NCBI RefSeq assembly: GCF_037975245.1
Contig: NC_092577.1
Coordinates: 11,598,013-11,662,012 of the forward strand
Origin: Apostichopus japonicus
Lineage: Eukaryota; Echinodermata; Holothuroidea; Aspidochirotida; Stichopodidae
Direction of reading: 5' to 3'
Length of the DNA: 64,000 nucleotides
Below the pieces are notes generated by a model, which saw nothing but the letters and a program-made list of their open reading frames with translations, did not search any database and was not told the DNA's origin. The translations under genes and the position numbers were made by a program. Numbering within the stretch: position 1 is the first letter of the stretch; each line of letters opens with the position of its first letter. Shown here piece after piece: positions 21,932 through 32,833 of this stretch.

Positions 21932-24055
21932 ATGGCTTCGTCAACTCCTCTTACTAATCTGGGAGAGAAATTCTTCGTGTGTTATGATTGCCAGGAAATA
22001 TGTAGAGAACTGACATTTCATATGTATTTTAAAAATCGCTGGAAGTGTCCATTGTGTAAACAGGAATTCGTTATACCAAAGGAATGGGTTGACAATTTCA
22101 AGACCGACTTCCATATGAACAGTGTGCTTCAGTTCATACAATTGAAAAAGTCTTTTGAAGAATTAAAGAAATGTTCTCTCTGTTTAAAGAAAACAAAAGT
22201 TTCAGCTTATTGTTTTAAGTGCAGAGATTACTTGTGTAAACAATTTTACAAGGTTCAAGTCGGCAGTAAAATGTTTACAGATCTCAAAACCTACATTCTG
22301 AGCTTGGATAATATAGAAGCAAAGAATATGACACTGGATAAATTAACATCACTAATGGAAGATCCCAGGTGCCATATCCATGACAAAAAAGAAGCGCAAT
22401 TGTGCTGCAGTTCTTGCAGAAATATACCTGTGTGCTCGGCTTGTACATATCATGAGCATAAAGGTCATGACCTGCATAACGTAACTGAAATAGCAGAACG
22501 TGAAAGAAAATTACTGAAACAAGAACTTGCTGAACTAAACAAATACAAAGATCAACTATACGAATTGCCAATGAAAATAAAAATTACTCAACAGAAGCTG
22601 AATGAAAATGCCATGAAAAAGACAGAAGGATTTATAAATGAGCACCAGCAGCAGACACACAAGATTAAAGATCAACTTGCGGAATGTACTAAGGAACGAA
22701 AAAGAGGTTTAGAGGACATCGGAAGCAGAAAAAGAGATAACGACCGTCAGATCACTCTTAATTTGAAAAAGGAGTTGAGACAAGTAAGAGAGAAATATGA
22801 TAAAATCAGGAAAACAGCAAATCAAGAATATGACAACGAATCTGAAGAGTTAATAAACAAATGTGATGAAACCGAGGGCGCACTCTTAAAAAAACTTGGA
22901 AGCCTAGATGTTAACTTGAAGAATTTTACATCAGCAAAAGACCTGCTTGTAGGGCAAAATGAAGATGAACTAAAACCATTAAGAGAATATCGCGAACAGA
23001 TTATTAAACGATACGAGAACCTCACAGCAACGACCTCATCTATTCTTGCTACTAAAGACGATTGGACACACGCTCAGTGTATTCCTGATATTAGAGTAGC
23101 ATGTGAACCCCTGATAGAAGAAATGAAAAAGAAATATCCAGAGGTAGAATATTTATCTGATTTCGATATCAGTGATATAATGAAGGCTATGAAAGACAAC
23201 GTCACGATTGCTCAGCATCAAGAGTCCGTGGTTGATGTTGCAGGAATCAAAGTTAAAGGTGGATGTTTCAATGATATTAAAAGCAGAGGAAATATCAAGA
23301 TTGTCATAATTCATAAGCCAACTGAAGGGTACTCACATATCACTGTGTTCAACAGAAAAGGTGAAATACAACGACAGGATCAGATTGAGATGGATAAGGG
23401 CATTCCAATATGCGGTCTATTGTATGGGTTCAAAGCTGTAACATGGAATCTTTGGTGTAAAATCGGTATATATGATGTACGTGATGGCACATATATCACA
23501 AAGGACTGTCTTAACTTCATTACTAGTTGGCCATCCGCTCACGACGTGATTTGTGTAACTACGGATCCTGTAAAGAATCATATTATTGTTGGTACTGACA
23601 GCAGAGATGTGTACGTATTTACTGATCAAATGAAATACAGCCACATGATTACACTACCAGATGTTATATATGAAACGTATGATATAACTGTTCATAGAGG
23701 TAGTCTCCTGGTATGTGGCAACTATATTGAGAGAGCAGCATATGCAGTCACCATGGAGGAATCACAGAGTAAACTGATGTATGAATTCACCAAACCAGAT
23801 CTTGATGGATTGGACTGGAAACCCGCCAGAGTCTGCACAGACAAGAATGAGTTCATCTACATGCTATGGAAAGCAGGCATCTTACATCGGAGATGTATTC
23901 TGGTACAATACGGCCAGGATGGCCGACAGTTATTGACAAGAACAGTAGATAATGACGTTGACCGTGTGTCAACATTTGAAGAGAACGGTATAGAAAAACT
24001 CTTGATGACCACAACGATGGGATCTTTCTACACGTTCGACCTAGTAGTGACGTAG
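21932..24055 (+). CDS. TRIM-like protein with eroded RING and B-box 1
   Basis: The start ATG at 21932 is chosen because MASSTPLT is shared with the paralogue at 48778 and a conserved acceptor (TTGCAG) lies 19 bp before it; the in-frame codons upstream look like intron. The product is 707 residues. Compared with the complete paralogue, the RING keeps C17, C20 and the last pair C39, C42 but lacks the middle C-x-H-x2-C-x2-C and is 16 residues shorter. B-box 1 has lost one Cys and several His ligands (CKQFYKVQ where the paralogue has CEQCYKVH). B-box 2 (CHIHD...CC..C...VC..C.YHEHKGH) is intact, followed by a Lys/Glu-rich coiled coil of about 165 residues and a propeller-like C-terminus. The frame is uninterrupted. 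E3 ligase activity is therefore doubtful, but B-box, oligomerisation and C-terminal binding could remain. Confidence 0.85.
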   Translation: MASSTPLTNLGEKFFVCYDCQEICRELTFHMYFKNRWKCPLCKQEFVIPKEWVDNFKTDFHMNSVLQFIQLKKSFEELKKCSLCLKKTKVSAYCFKCRDYLCKQFYKVQVGSKMFTDLKTYILSLDNIEAKNMTLDKLTSLMEDPRCHIHDKKEAQLCCSSCRNIPVCSACTYHEHKGHDLHNVTEIAERERKLLKQELAELNKYKDQLYELPMKIKITQQKLNENAMKKTEGFINEHQQQTHKIKDQLAECTKERKRGLEDIGSRKRDNDRQITLNLKKELRQVREKYDKIRKTANQEYDNESEELINKCDETEGALLKKLGSLDVNLKNFTSAKDLLVGQNEDELKPLREYREQIIKRYENLTATTSSILATKDDWTHAQCIPDIRVACEPLIEEMKKKYPEVEYLSDFDISDIMKAMKDNVTIAQHQESVVDVAGIKVKGGCFNDIKSRGNIKIVIIHKPTEGYSHITVFNRKGEIQRQDQIEMDKGIPICGLLYGFKAVTWNLWCKIGIYDVRDGTYITKDCLNFITSWPSAHDVICVTTDPVKNHIIVGTDSRDVYVFTDQMKYSHMITLPDVIYETYDITVHRGSLLVCGNYIERAAYAVTMEESQSKLMYEFTKPDLDGLDWKPARVCTDKNEFIYMLWKAGILHRRCILVQYGQDGRQLLTRTVDNDVDRVSTFEENGIEKLLMTTTMGSFYTFDLVVT

Positions 24056-25460
24056 ATGTAGGGAATTTTTTTAAGTCATTAATAATAGCAACCTTAGAAC
24101 TTCAGGGTGCTCTCAGCCTACATATATTGACATTAATTGATCGAGAAATACTACTTCTTCAGTTTATATTACAATGTGTGATATATTTAATATTTTGATT
24201 ATTTAGATCGGACAGATAATCTCTATAAACAGCATCAGCATCACTAATACGTTTATATATTTTTAAACAGCTGTTCGGAATAGTGATATCCAAGTCTTAT
24301 CTTCCTGGTAAAATATTTCATCTGGTTATGGCAGCTCCTTGGTGGCAATCACTGATATAAATTTGCTTCCGAGAATATTCCATTTGTGGAGGTGCGCCCC
24401 TCTTGAATGTAGACCATGGCAAAGGCAAATATGTACTTAACGAGATAAAGTAACTCAACGAGGTATTTATGACAGGAATACTAAAACAGTGAAAGACTGA
24501 TTAAAAATTAAATATTGAAAAAAAGAGTATCGTTGTACCTTAACCTCTGGCTGTTCCTGACTGTCTATCAAATTGACTGTCTATCAAATTAAATAATGTG
24601 AGATAAATGTTTAGGTTAAATTTATCTTGCATATATACTTCTGTATATTATTACTTTAAAGGAATATATCAATATACACTCTTAGGTTGTTTTGTTTGTA
24701 AATATTTACTTTTTTTGGAATTTTATTTCATCCAACTGTACAGTTGATAAAGTATAAACATTCAAATATCCGAACCAAAATCTGTTACACATATTTAAAA
24801 AACAAAATTAACATATAAGAAATCGTTTTCATCATCATTTTTAATCATCTTTCAAAAACAATTTTGTTTGTGATTTTTTCTTCTCTATCAATCTGAACTA
24901 ATCTTGGCAACTTGTAAATCGTAAATATGACTGACATTTATTTTTCTCACAAATATCGTCTTTTCTTCTCTGCATTACGTCAGTTTTGGGGTTGGTGTGT
25001 CGGGGGGGGGGGGGGTATCGTAATATGTCTGTTGTAGCAAAGAGAGATGTATATGCATCTCCTTTCAGATCCAACAGGTCCTTTTTAACTAATTGAGCTG
25101 ATGTTATGGTTAAGCGTCTCTCTTTGTTGTTAAAATTAATTTATTTCATTTTATGAATATAAAAGTCTTATCAAGGTCACATAATGTCAAGATTTTAAAT
25201 AAAGGGCTCTGATGTGGCATAGGTGTACTCCTAATTTGACTTTAGTGTGGCACAATTAAGCAGAAAATTTGTTGTACTAGACCCTTTAGGAGCATAATTT
25301 AGTTTAGAAAGAAATAATCCAATCGCTGCTGATTCTCTTTTATTTGGACACGATCTGTATATATTTGCCATCTTAATATTACATTGAATGACATACAAAA
25401 GGCATCCAAATATGATTAGCAACATTAGGTACATACACAGTGATATACATGTATACATAT
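24056..25460 (+). repeat. TRIM 3'-flank module (copy 2)
   Basis: Matches 1593-2860 in the same orientation and 46615-45230 inverted. It contains the antisense frame with CHKYLVELLYLVKY ending in TGA (about 24340-24480, minus strand) and a run of G at 24991-25003. The right end enters (TA)n, into which the LTR at 25465 has inserted. Confidence 0.75.
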
Positions 25461-25464
25461 ATAT

Positions 25465-26536
25465 TGTTACGAGAAAGCAACCTAATTTTCTCGTGTGTAC
25501 GTATTTTCTATCTTGCCTGTTTCACCGTACTAAAATTATGTTTAAGCTAGGAGGTCTCTAGTTAGTGTAACTTGAGTATCGTTTTATAGCTGGCTGCGAG
25601 AGTTGGTTCTTCCTTGGAGGTAAAAACAGATCCATGGTTCTTCCTGCCGGGGCCTTATGTAAACAGTCCGGTGGACAAGCCCCCCTTCGTTCTTAGTATA
25701 CAGGGAATTATTATGGGTGCATAGACAGTGGGGCGGAGTTAACTCACATTCGTATAGCGCCGTACAGAGCGTTGACCGGCTGTAATTGGGTTATGGCGGT
25801 TGTAAATCTTACTGGCTATTTCTTTATTGGTCAGTTAATCGTGTATAGGATTCAACACAGTTACGAGGTCGTTTATAATGCCGTGCAAGGAGCGTTTTTA
25901 GGCATTACGTTAGGGTATATTTAGAGTAAGTCGCTAGGCAGAATCTATGCCGAATTTGTAGGTTGTTTTAGGGACTTAAATTATTTTTGGCTTGTGCAGA
26001 AAATCGAGTAATGCACTCTGCAGCTGCGCTGCGTAACTGCTTGTGCCTGCATGCATTCTGTAGCTGCGCTGCGTAACTGCTTGTGCCTGCGCAAGGTCGT
26101 CGCAGTATAGGGTTCGCGGGCTAACGAACGTCATCGTTAGCTGCGTTGTCCTTACGCTGCGTCGCCCTTGACGCAGTACCGATATTTTGCCTGCGTTGTT
26201 CCTGCGATGTCTTCGACGCAGCGCCTAGTTAGCAGTGCTGCTAGGCAGCTTACATATTAGGGATTAGTTTGCCTTGACAGGGCTAGTTAATGAACGCCAC
26301 CCTTGTTATTGCGTTAAGGTTTTATTGTATCACTTTCTGTATATATTATTTGGTTATTACTTAACGAAAGATGTACGGCAGGTACATTGTTTATCTAATT
26401 ATACTTTTTAAACTCTTAATGCACTGTTAGTGTACTTCTTTTCAACGGTGTCCTCGAGTCTCTCTCTGTACAACCCCCTTCCTCACGTGTCGACTGGGTA
26501 CTTCACCATACCACCGAAGCGGAAAGCGTTACAACA
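25465..26536 (+). mobile_element. Solo LTR of an LTR retrotransposon (orientation uncertain)
   Basis: A 1,072-bp block interrupts a (TA)n tract. It starts TGTTACGAGAAAG and ends AAAGCGTTACAACA, giving the TG...CA ends expected of an LTR, with TATAT on both sides; that duplication is weak evidence inside a TA repeat. It is visibly richer in G+C than its surroundings and has no coding frame. The (TA)n sites at the same place in the paralogous flanks (2.86 and 41.7 kb) lack it. It contains a 40-bp tandem duplication at 26013-26092. A non-autonomous element with TG/CA ends is the alternative. Confidence 0.55.
26013..26092 (+). repeat. 40-bp tandem duplication inside the solo LTR
   Basis: GCACTCTGCAGCTGCGCTGC at 26013 recurs with two changes at 26053. 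Each unit continues GTAACTGCTTGTGCCTGC. Nearby sequence to about 26220 is also built of CTGCG-rich words. Confidence 0.8.
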
Positions 26537-26559
26537 TATATATATATATATATGTATAG

Positions 26560-27116
26560 TTTATGTTAGTACCAAAACGTGCCCATAATTTCTTAATGCC
26601 TCTTTGTATGTCATTCAACGTAATGTTAAGATTGCATGTAGACACAAATCGTTTGCAAATAAAAGAGAGCGGGCTGGAATTGTCAAACTATTGTCTACAT
26701 TGTTATTATTAAGTATTAATTTGTGATACAAAGTGAAGAGTCAAAGAGTAGCAAGAATTAAATAAACCCAAATTACTTTCACCACCCTATAAGAGATTGA
26801 GCTTAATTTGGCCATGGTAACTATGAAGACAGAACTTAAATATGTCCCTAAATGTTGACTACCAGTAAATTGAATGGAATACTGCGGTTGCACTGTTTTT
26901 TTAAAAAATTTTAATTTTTTTTATGATGAGGTAGGGGACGGACAATGGCAGGTTGTGTCATGGGTTGGGTTATTTCTTTCTAAATTACATTCTGCTTTAA
27001 ATATATCTATCACAAAATATTTTCTGCTTAATTGTTCCCCCCTGAGGTCAAATTGGGAGTACAACTTTGCCACCACGGCGCTCCCGATTTTTATTGTTTA
27101 CATTGTTTGGATATGA
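26560..27116 (-). repeat. Inverted partial copy of TRIM 3'-flank, with empty TTAA site
   Basis: Matches 41889-42031 plus 45226-45500 in direct orientation and 25000-25460 inverted. So a flank copy is folded back around the (TA)n/solo LTR. The TTAA at 26803-26806 is the unoccupied equivalent of the TTAA pair that flanks the 42032-45225 element. Confidence 0.7.
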
Positions 27117-27149
27117 GATGTATCATCAAACAAATATACAATTTTCGAA

Positions 27150-27375
27150 ACTTTGAAGACACGTTTCCTGCTTTGTGCCATGGCCTAGACTGCTGTCAAT
27201 AGTTAATAAAGACTTCATGCTAATATCAATGACAGAAACCTCTTGACCATATACAGCTCACAGTCACATGGCATTATGAGCGGGCTTTAATTACGGAGGC
27301 GTTTTGGTTTCATAAATAAAACGTGAGCCAGGAAGATAACGTGTTGCATCAATTGTACTGTATAACAGCCAATAC
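27150..27375 (+). repeat. Direct repeat pair, copy 1 (copy 2 at 28165-28390)
   Basis: Shared strings are CATGCTAATATCAA, CAGAAACCTCTTGACCATA, ATTATGAGCGGGCTTTAAT, AAACGTGAGCCAG and AACGTGTTGCATC. No function is evident. Confidence 0.75.
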
Positions 27376-27379
27376 TTAA

Positions 27380-27446
27380 GGAGTGTTAGCTCAGCGTTTA
27401 ACGCCAGTGCCGTTCAAACATAAGGTCCCGAGTTCGAGTCACTCCA
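27380..27446 (+). repeat. tRNA-like sequence (SINE head or tRNA remnant)
   Basis: GTTAGCTCAGCGTTTAACGCC resembles an A box/D arm, and CGAGTTCGAGTC a B box/T arm. GGAGTG at the start could pair with CACTCC at the end, but that leaves no room for a separate T stem, so it cannot fold as a functional tRNA. Confidence 0.35.
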
Positions 27447-28164
27447 AGATTAAAGTATATCGTCCAGTTTCAGAGTTGTTGACAATAGCCAATTCATAAT
27501 CATGGAAGTTAAATATGAATGTAAGAGACTGACTTCGGCCAGCTTGCGGCTTTGATAAGCCAATGATGGCTTCTTCGGGAGTTCCTGCTTGCAGAAGGAT
27601 CTAATAATATATATACATACTCATAGCTGGTAGAGCAATTTACTTTTCTTCTTACACCCGTGCATCAATATTTACTCATTTATGTTCGTAACACAGTAAC
27701 ATGTGTTACAGGTGGCACTGTAACAACTGCAAAGTTGTTCATCTATTCTCGTGTAAGACAACTAACTGTGCGACTGGACAAGGAGCCTTTTAAGACACTG
27801 TAACACTTGATTCTAGTTCACACTTCTCGAAGAAAGGCCATGTTCAGGTATATCCATAGGCATTCTTATAGCATAAAACGACTAGATACGACCTCATTTT
27901 AGAAATGCGTATAAATGAACTCGAACTAAAAGTTGGTACAGCAACTACTGTTCATGTCCCTAAACCTTGCAACAGTAATTACTACTTTGTGTTCATAAAT
28001 GAAACTAATATATCAAGATTAATTTATAGAATGAAGCTCTCGTTGATATGATGTGCAGAATTGGCAGTTTACTATATTTATGTATCATCGGTATGGGGAA
28101 TTGGCAACATTATTCCAAAATCTACAATTTTTGTGTAGTGTCCATGATGTTGCAACGAAAGACA

Positions 28165-28390
28165 ACTTTTAAGTCACTTTTCTTGCTATATCCCACGGCC
28201 GAGACATCTTTCATAAGTTACTTAAGACGTCATGCTAATATCAAAGGCAGAAACCTCTTGACCATACACAACGCACGGACACACGACATTATGAGCGGGC
28301 TTTAATCACAGAGTCATTGTTTCGTTTCATTGGATTCATTAATGAAACGTGAGCCAGAAAGACAACGTGTTGCATCGATTGTGCTGTGTA
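28165..28390 (+). repeat. Direct repeat pair, copy 2 (copy 1 at 27150-27375)
   Basis: See the first copy; offset about 1,015 bp. The sequence between them holds a second repeat (27455-27615, AGAGACTGACTTCGG) also found at 18750 and, inverted, near 54090. Confidence 0.75.
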
Positions 28391-28399
28391 AAGACAATG

Positions 28400-30084
28400 G
28401 AGCCTAGATTTGGAATTTTTCTGTTGGGTGGGATGTGACTTACTAGCTGACCTGAGGAACTCCACATGACCACTGACCTGCAGATCAACAACACCATCTT
28501 ATAATAACGGAGAATGATTTTTCACCACACCACATGAAAAGAGCTGATGGTTGATATTTGTTGACCGTATATGAACTTTAAACTTAAGATTAAGTACAAA
28601 CTTAAGAAACCATTATCTTGATATTGACTGGACCAAAGGTTGATGGTCATCAAACATAAACCTATAATTGGGTAAGAAATCTGTCATTTTCACTCAACTT
28701 TGATCATTTTGGCCCCAAATGACATTCAACCTGAAAGTAAAGTACAACTTTTAGAACTCATCAATGGTTGACTAGTATGACCAAGTTTGACCAAAATCAG
28801 AAACATGAACGCAAGCAGTTGTATTCCTTTATAAAATATGGTTTGTCTGATTTATTTGCTTTTTACATTTCATAAGGTACAACTTTTACGACCAGTCTTA
28901 TATTAATCACTATCATCAAGTGTGATGGACATCAAACATAAACTATAGTATAACTAACGGACCAACAGACAGAGAGACCCATTACCATGACAACAGCTCA
29001 ACTAGATATAAAAAGGAACTGTACATGTGGAAGGTTATGGAGCTGTAACAAATTCCTTTTTCGTTGCCTCAGACATTTTACAGTAACAGCTCCGTACACA
29101 CACACGCCCACACCAAACCCAAAGTTGACGTGTTCATATTTTTAAAATATAGGTAACTGGTTTTGGCTCTGAAGTTTTACATTTTATGTTTCATCAATTT
29201 TACAGTTGGATAGAATAACATTCAATAAACGTATAAAGTTACAAACAGGACAACATGTTCCTTCAAAGGACTAATATACAGTAAATAGAAATGTATATGA
29301 AAGCTAATATTAGCTTAAGCATTTATCTCATATATTTTAATTTGATGGAAAATTGATATCTGTTAATCACCTTATGTGTTAGTGTTATGTACGTATTAAT
29401 TCCTATATCGATCTGTTTGTACGTGACTATCAAGTACTACGGATATGATGTACTTTTTAATTTTTTACAGGTACAGACAGCGGTGGATATAACTACGAAG
29501 AGATGTTCTTTGCAATACGTAGTTTAAAATAGTTATGTGTGTATCAAGTACTGGGGATTGGTTTATATGTGTATCAAGTAATATGTATAGTTTTATGTGT
29601 ATGCCGGTATAGTCTAACAGGTACAGTCAAAGGTGCATGTGCAAAACACTCTCTTTCAATAATTAGTTGTGATTGGTTTTGTGTGTGTATCAAGTACTGT
29701 GGACATGATCTATCGGTTTAGGTACAGTCAACGGTGTTGATGCCAATAAAACCGAAAATGCTCGGAAACAACTTGGAAGTTAAAATCAATGACTTTCAAA
29801 TGTGAGCTATGTAATTCTCACCAGGAAGATACTGCTTGTGTATCACTACTTCAAACCAGCTGCTGAAGTACATTTACTAAGTATAATTCATACTTATGTT
29901 ATTTTTGGATATAATCTGTCAGTCAGGAAATAAAACCACAAGTAACAAAACAAATAAAATAAGGCAAACATTGCGATAGAAAATTAAAGTCATATTTCTT
30001 GATGAATAAATGTCTGTATTTAAGCTGAGAGCGCCCTGAAGTTCTAAGGTGGCCTCTAATAATGACTTGAAATAATTTCTTACA
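28400..30084. other. No gene; degenerate TRIM 3'-flank from about 29.15 kb
   Basis: 28.4-29.15 kb shows no gene. Around 29150-30080 the sequence resembles, more distantly, the TRIM 3' flank on the side of the broken TRIM copy (AGTTACAAACAGGACAAC, TTATCTCATATATTTTAATTTGAT, GTGTATCACTACTTC-AACCAGCTG). It is interrupted at 29400-29720 by a few degenerate units containing GTGTATCAAGTACT and GGTACAGTCA. Confidence 0.45.
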
Positions 30085-31494
30085 TTACGTCACGACTATG
30101 TCGTACGTGTAAAACCTTCCCGCTTTCCATGTTGCTATTAGAAGTTTTTCCATACCGTTCTCTTCTAATGTTGATACATAGCGAACGCTATCATATATTC
30201 TTCTTGTTGTGAGTAACTCTCGGCCATCCTGACTGTATTGTACCAGAATACATTTCTGCTGATGTAAGATGGCTGCTTTCCATAGCATGTAGATGAACTC
30301 ATTTGTGTCTGTGCAGACACTGAAAGGACTCCAATCCAATCCATCAAGATCTGGTTTGGTGAATTCATACATCAGCTTACTCTGTGATTCATCCATGGTG
30401 ACTGCATATGATATACCACGCGAGTTGTCACAGACCAGGAGACTATCTCTATGTACAGTGATATCCTTCGAGCAATTGATTACATTTGGTAGTGTAATCA
30501 TGTGACTGCAATTTATCTGATCAGTAAGTACACATGCATCTCTTATGTTAATACCAACGATAATATGATTCTTCACAGGATCTGTAGTTATACAATTGAC
30601 GTACCAATCAAGTGGCCAACTAGTAATGACGTTAAGAATGCTTTGCTTGGTAAATGCACCATCACGTACATCGTAAATACCGATTTCATAAGGCAAAAGA
30701 ACTGTAATGATAACTTTGAACTCAGATAACAAACCGCAGATGATCACGCCCAAATCACTTTTGATCTGATCCTGTCGTTGTATTTCACCTTTTCTGTTAA
30801 ACACAGTGATGTATAAATACCTTTTAGATGCCTTATGAATTATTGCAATCTTGACATCTTCTCTGCTTAAAATATCAGTGAAATGTTCACCTTTAACTTT
30901 GATTTCTGCAACATCAACCGCGGACTCTTTATGCTGAGCAATCTTGACGTTGTCTTTAAAAGCCTTCGTTATATCACTGATGATAGAGTCTAACTCTGGG
31001 ATTTTTTTCTTTATTTCTTCTATCAGAGGTCCACATGCTACCGTAATATTAGGAATACGCTGAGCGTCTATCCAATCGTCTTTAGAAGCAAGAATAGTTG
31101 AGGTCGTTGTTGTGATGTTCTCGTATCTTTTAATAATTTCTTCTCAATATTCTCTTGATTGGTTTAGTTCATCTTCATTTTGCCCTACAAGCAGGTGTTT
31201 TGCTGTTGTCAAATTCTTCAGGTTAACAACTAGGCTGCCAAACTATGTTAAGAGTGCGCCCTCGGTTCCATCACATAAACTCTTCAGATTCGTTGTCATA
31301 TTCTTGATTTGCTGATTTCCTGATTTTATCATATTTCTCTCTTACTTGTCCCAATTCCTTTTCCAAATTAAGAGTGATCCGACGGTGGTTATCTCTTTTC
31401 CTGCTTCCGATGCCTTCTAAACCCCTCTTTCGTTCCTTAGTAGGCCTACATTCCGCAATTTGATCTTTAATCTTGTGTGTCTTCTGTTCTTTTT
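30085..31494 (-). pseudogene. TRIM-like pseudogene, 5'-truncated, with frameshift and two stops
   Basis: Minus-strand homologue of the coiled coil and propeller-like parts. The last frame (open from about 31143 to 30085) is intact to the usual VVT end. In-frame TAG at 31243-31245 and TGA at 31144-31146 replace sense codons of the paralogues. A deletion of about 7 bp near 31278 (after the SEEF residues) shifts the frame, and a 6-bp insertion (AGGCCT near 31441-31446) adds two residues. RING, B-boxes and the start of the coiled coil are missing: similarity ends near 31494, where LINE-derived sequence shared with 60.45 kb begins. It could still be transcribed but cannot make a TRIM protein. Confidence 0.85.
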
Positions 31495-31840
31495 CCATTT
31501 TATCGTATATAATGAGTTTTGTCTTATGAGGGGTTTTAACAAGAAAGGATAAAGCCAGAAACCAGGAATTGAGAAACAGTACATGCGTTTTGGATATTAT
31601 CCAAGTCATAAAGCAAAAGAAGTTGAGATAGGTGGGTCATTTAGCTAGATGTCAGGATAAGAGATGGACACATAACTTGACAGATTGGACACCAAGGGGT
31701 TATTTTAGAGGCAGAGGTAGGCATGACATAAGAGAATATGGTGGGGTCACATGGAAGAGAAGAGCTCAGGACAGAGTTAATTGGAAAATTGGTGAAGAGG
31801 CCTTCCTTCTGCAGTGGAGCGAAATAGGCTAGATAAGAAT
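31495..31840 (+). mobile_element. LINE fragment, C-terminal end of the reverse-transcriptase ORF
   Basis: On the plus strand this reads, with breaks, like the C-terminal tail of a non-LTR retrotransposon polyprotein: VLDIIQVIKQKK, then GHLARCQDKRWTHNLTDWTP, a RGRGRHDIREYGGVTW segment, RAQDRVNWK, and EAFLLQW before a stop. The order (GH-AR..D.RW...L..W.P, RGR, W, A.DR..W) is familiar from jockey/RTE-like LINE ends. A near copy lies at 60455-60785. Its end abuts minus-strand LINE sequence, so it is nested. Confidence 0.6.
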
Positions 31841-32157
31841 TGAGTTTAGTCTACATTAAGTGATAACTTATTAGCAGCAAACCAGTCAGAAAATGTATTT
31901 AATTCAGTAGAGACAGCAATCTGTATTCTATGTGCGTTTTCCAACTTGAAGAAAATATAGGTGTCATCGGCAAACAAAATAGTATTGGCAATTGTCATTG
32001 ACATATATAATGAGTAACAGTGGTCCTAATATTGAGCTCTTCGGAACACCACAACGGGTTTCAGCGTGTTCGGATTTGGGGTTGATATATGATATATATT
32101 GTTATCTTTTTGATATATAGCTGCTTAACCAGTCAAGAGTTGTTTCTCTTACGCCAA
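31841..32157 (-). mobile_element. LINE reverse-transcriptase fragment
   Basis: Minus-strand reading shows TTLDWLSSYIS..., CGVPKSSILGPLLLIIYVND, then (after a short deletion) NTILFADDTYIFF and FSDWFAANKLSLNVD followed by a stop. The GVP..S-LGPLL and FADD motifs are core reverse-transcriptase blocks of CR1/jockey-type LINEs. The fragment is 5'-truncated at about 32157, where sequence similar to the 8.15-kb module begins. The related copy at 60785-61125 has FAYDT in place of FADDT. Confidence 0.7.
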
Positions 32158-32223
32158 TTTACCGATTGTATGGAAATGTTTACGTATCGTCTACGTGTTA
32201 AATGTTCACTTCAGATTGAAAAA

Positions 32224-32337
32224 GTTATATTCTGGAACACATTCTGTTATATTCTGGAATATATTCTGGAATATATTCTGTTATATTCTGGAATATATTC
32301 TGCTATATTCTGGAATATATTCTGTTATATTCTTTAA
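32224..32337 (+). repeat. 22-bp minisatellite (ATTCTGTTATATTCTGGAATAT type)
   Basis: Several units of about 22 bp built from two half-units, ATATTCTGTT and ATATTCTGGA. The homologous positions at 8055 and 10935 (inverted) hold only one GGAATATACAGAATAT-type unit, so the array grew after duplication. A sister array lies at 61195-61330. Confidence 0.8.
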
Positions 32338-32833
32338 ATTCTGTAAAGAAGTATTTTGGGTTAACATTTTAGAAGGAAATATTTTATGATTTAAGCCAAA
32401 AATTACTGTGTACCAAATTTCTCCAGTTGAACTTTTGCACCACAAGAATGGGTTTGCCTTCTTTGCATAATTTTAGACAAAATTTGCAAAATGATTTTCC
32501 TGTTCCGTAATGCTTAGATGCTTCGTACTGTTTAACTTACCAAAATAGAACGTAATAACTCTGTTTAGTTTCTGAAAATGTTCCACTCTCAAAGCAGGCG
32601 GAGTGAGAGAATTAGTACAGGTCTGCACAAATGTTTGAATGCAGTCTTTGGGCCTTAGAAATTATCAAATTGGCTTTACGTATACTGTCAAGTTACAGCA
32701 AATATATACAGCGAATATTGCCTATAAAAATGTAGTAATTCCATGTACATTGTCAGATTCAATAGCACAAATGTGCACTCTGTGCAAGTATTACACGTGC
32801 GTAATACGCTCTCATTGACAGTTATACAATGTC

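Noticed and set aside
27380-27446. Functional tRNA
   Set aside because: The T stem cannot form and the acceptor pairing consumes it; treated as a remnant.
31632-31832. Small plus-strand frame as a host gene
   Set aside because: Matches the C-terminal pattern of LINE polyproteins and is repeated, broken, at 60.6 kb.
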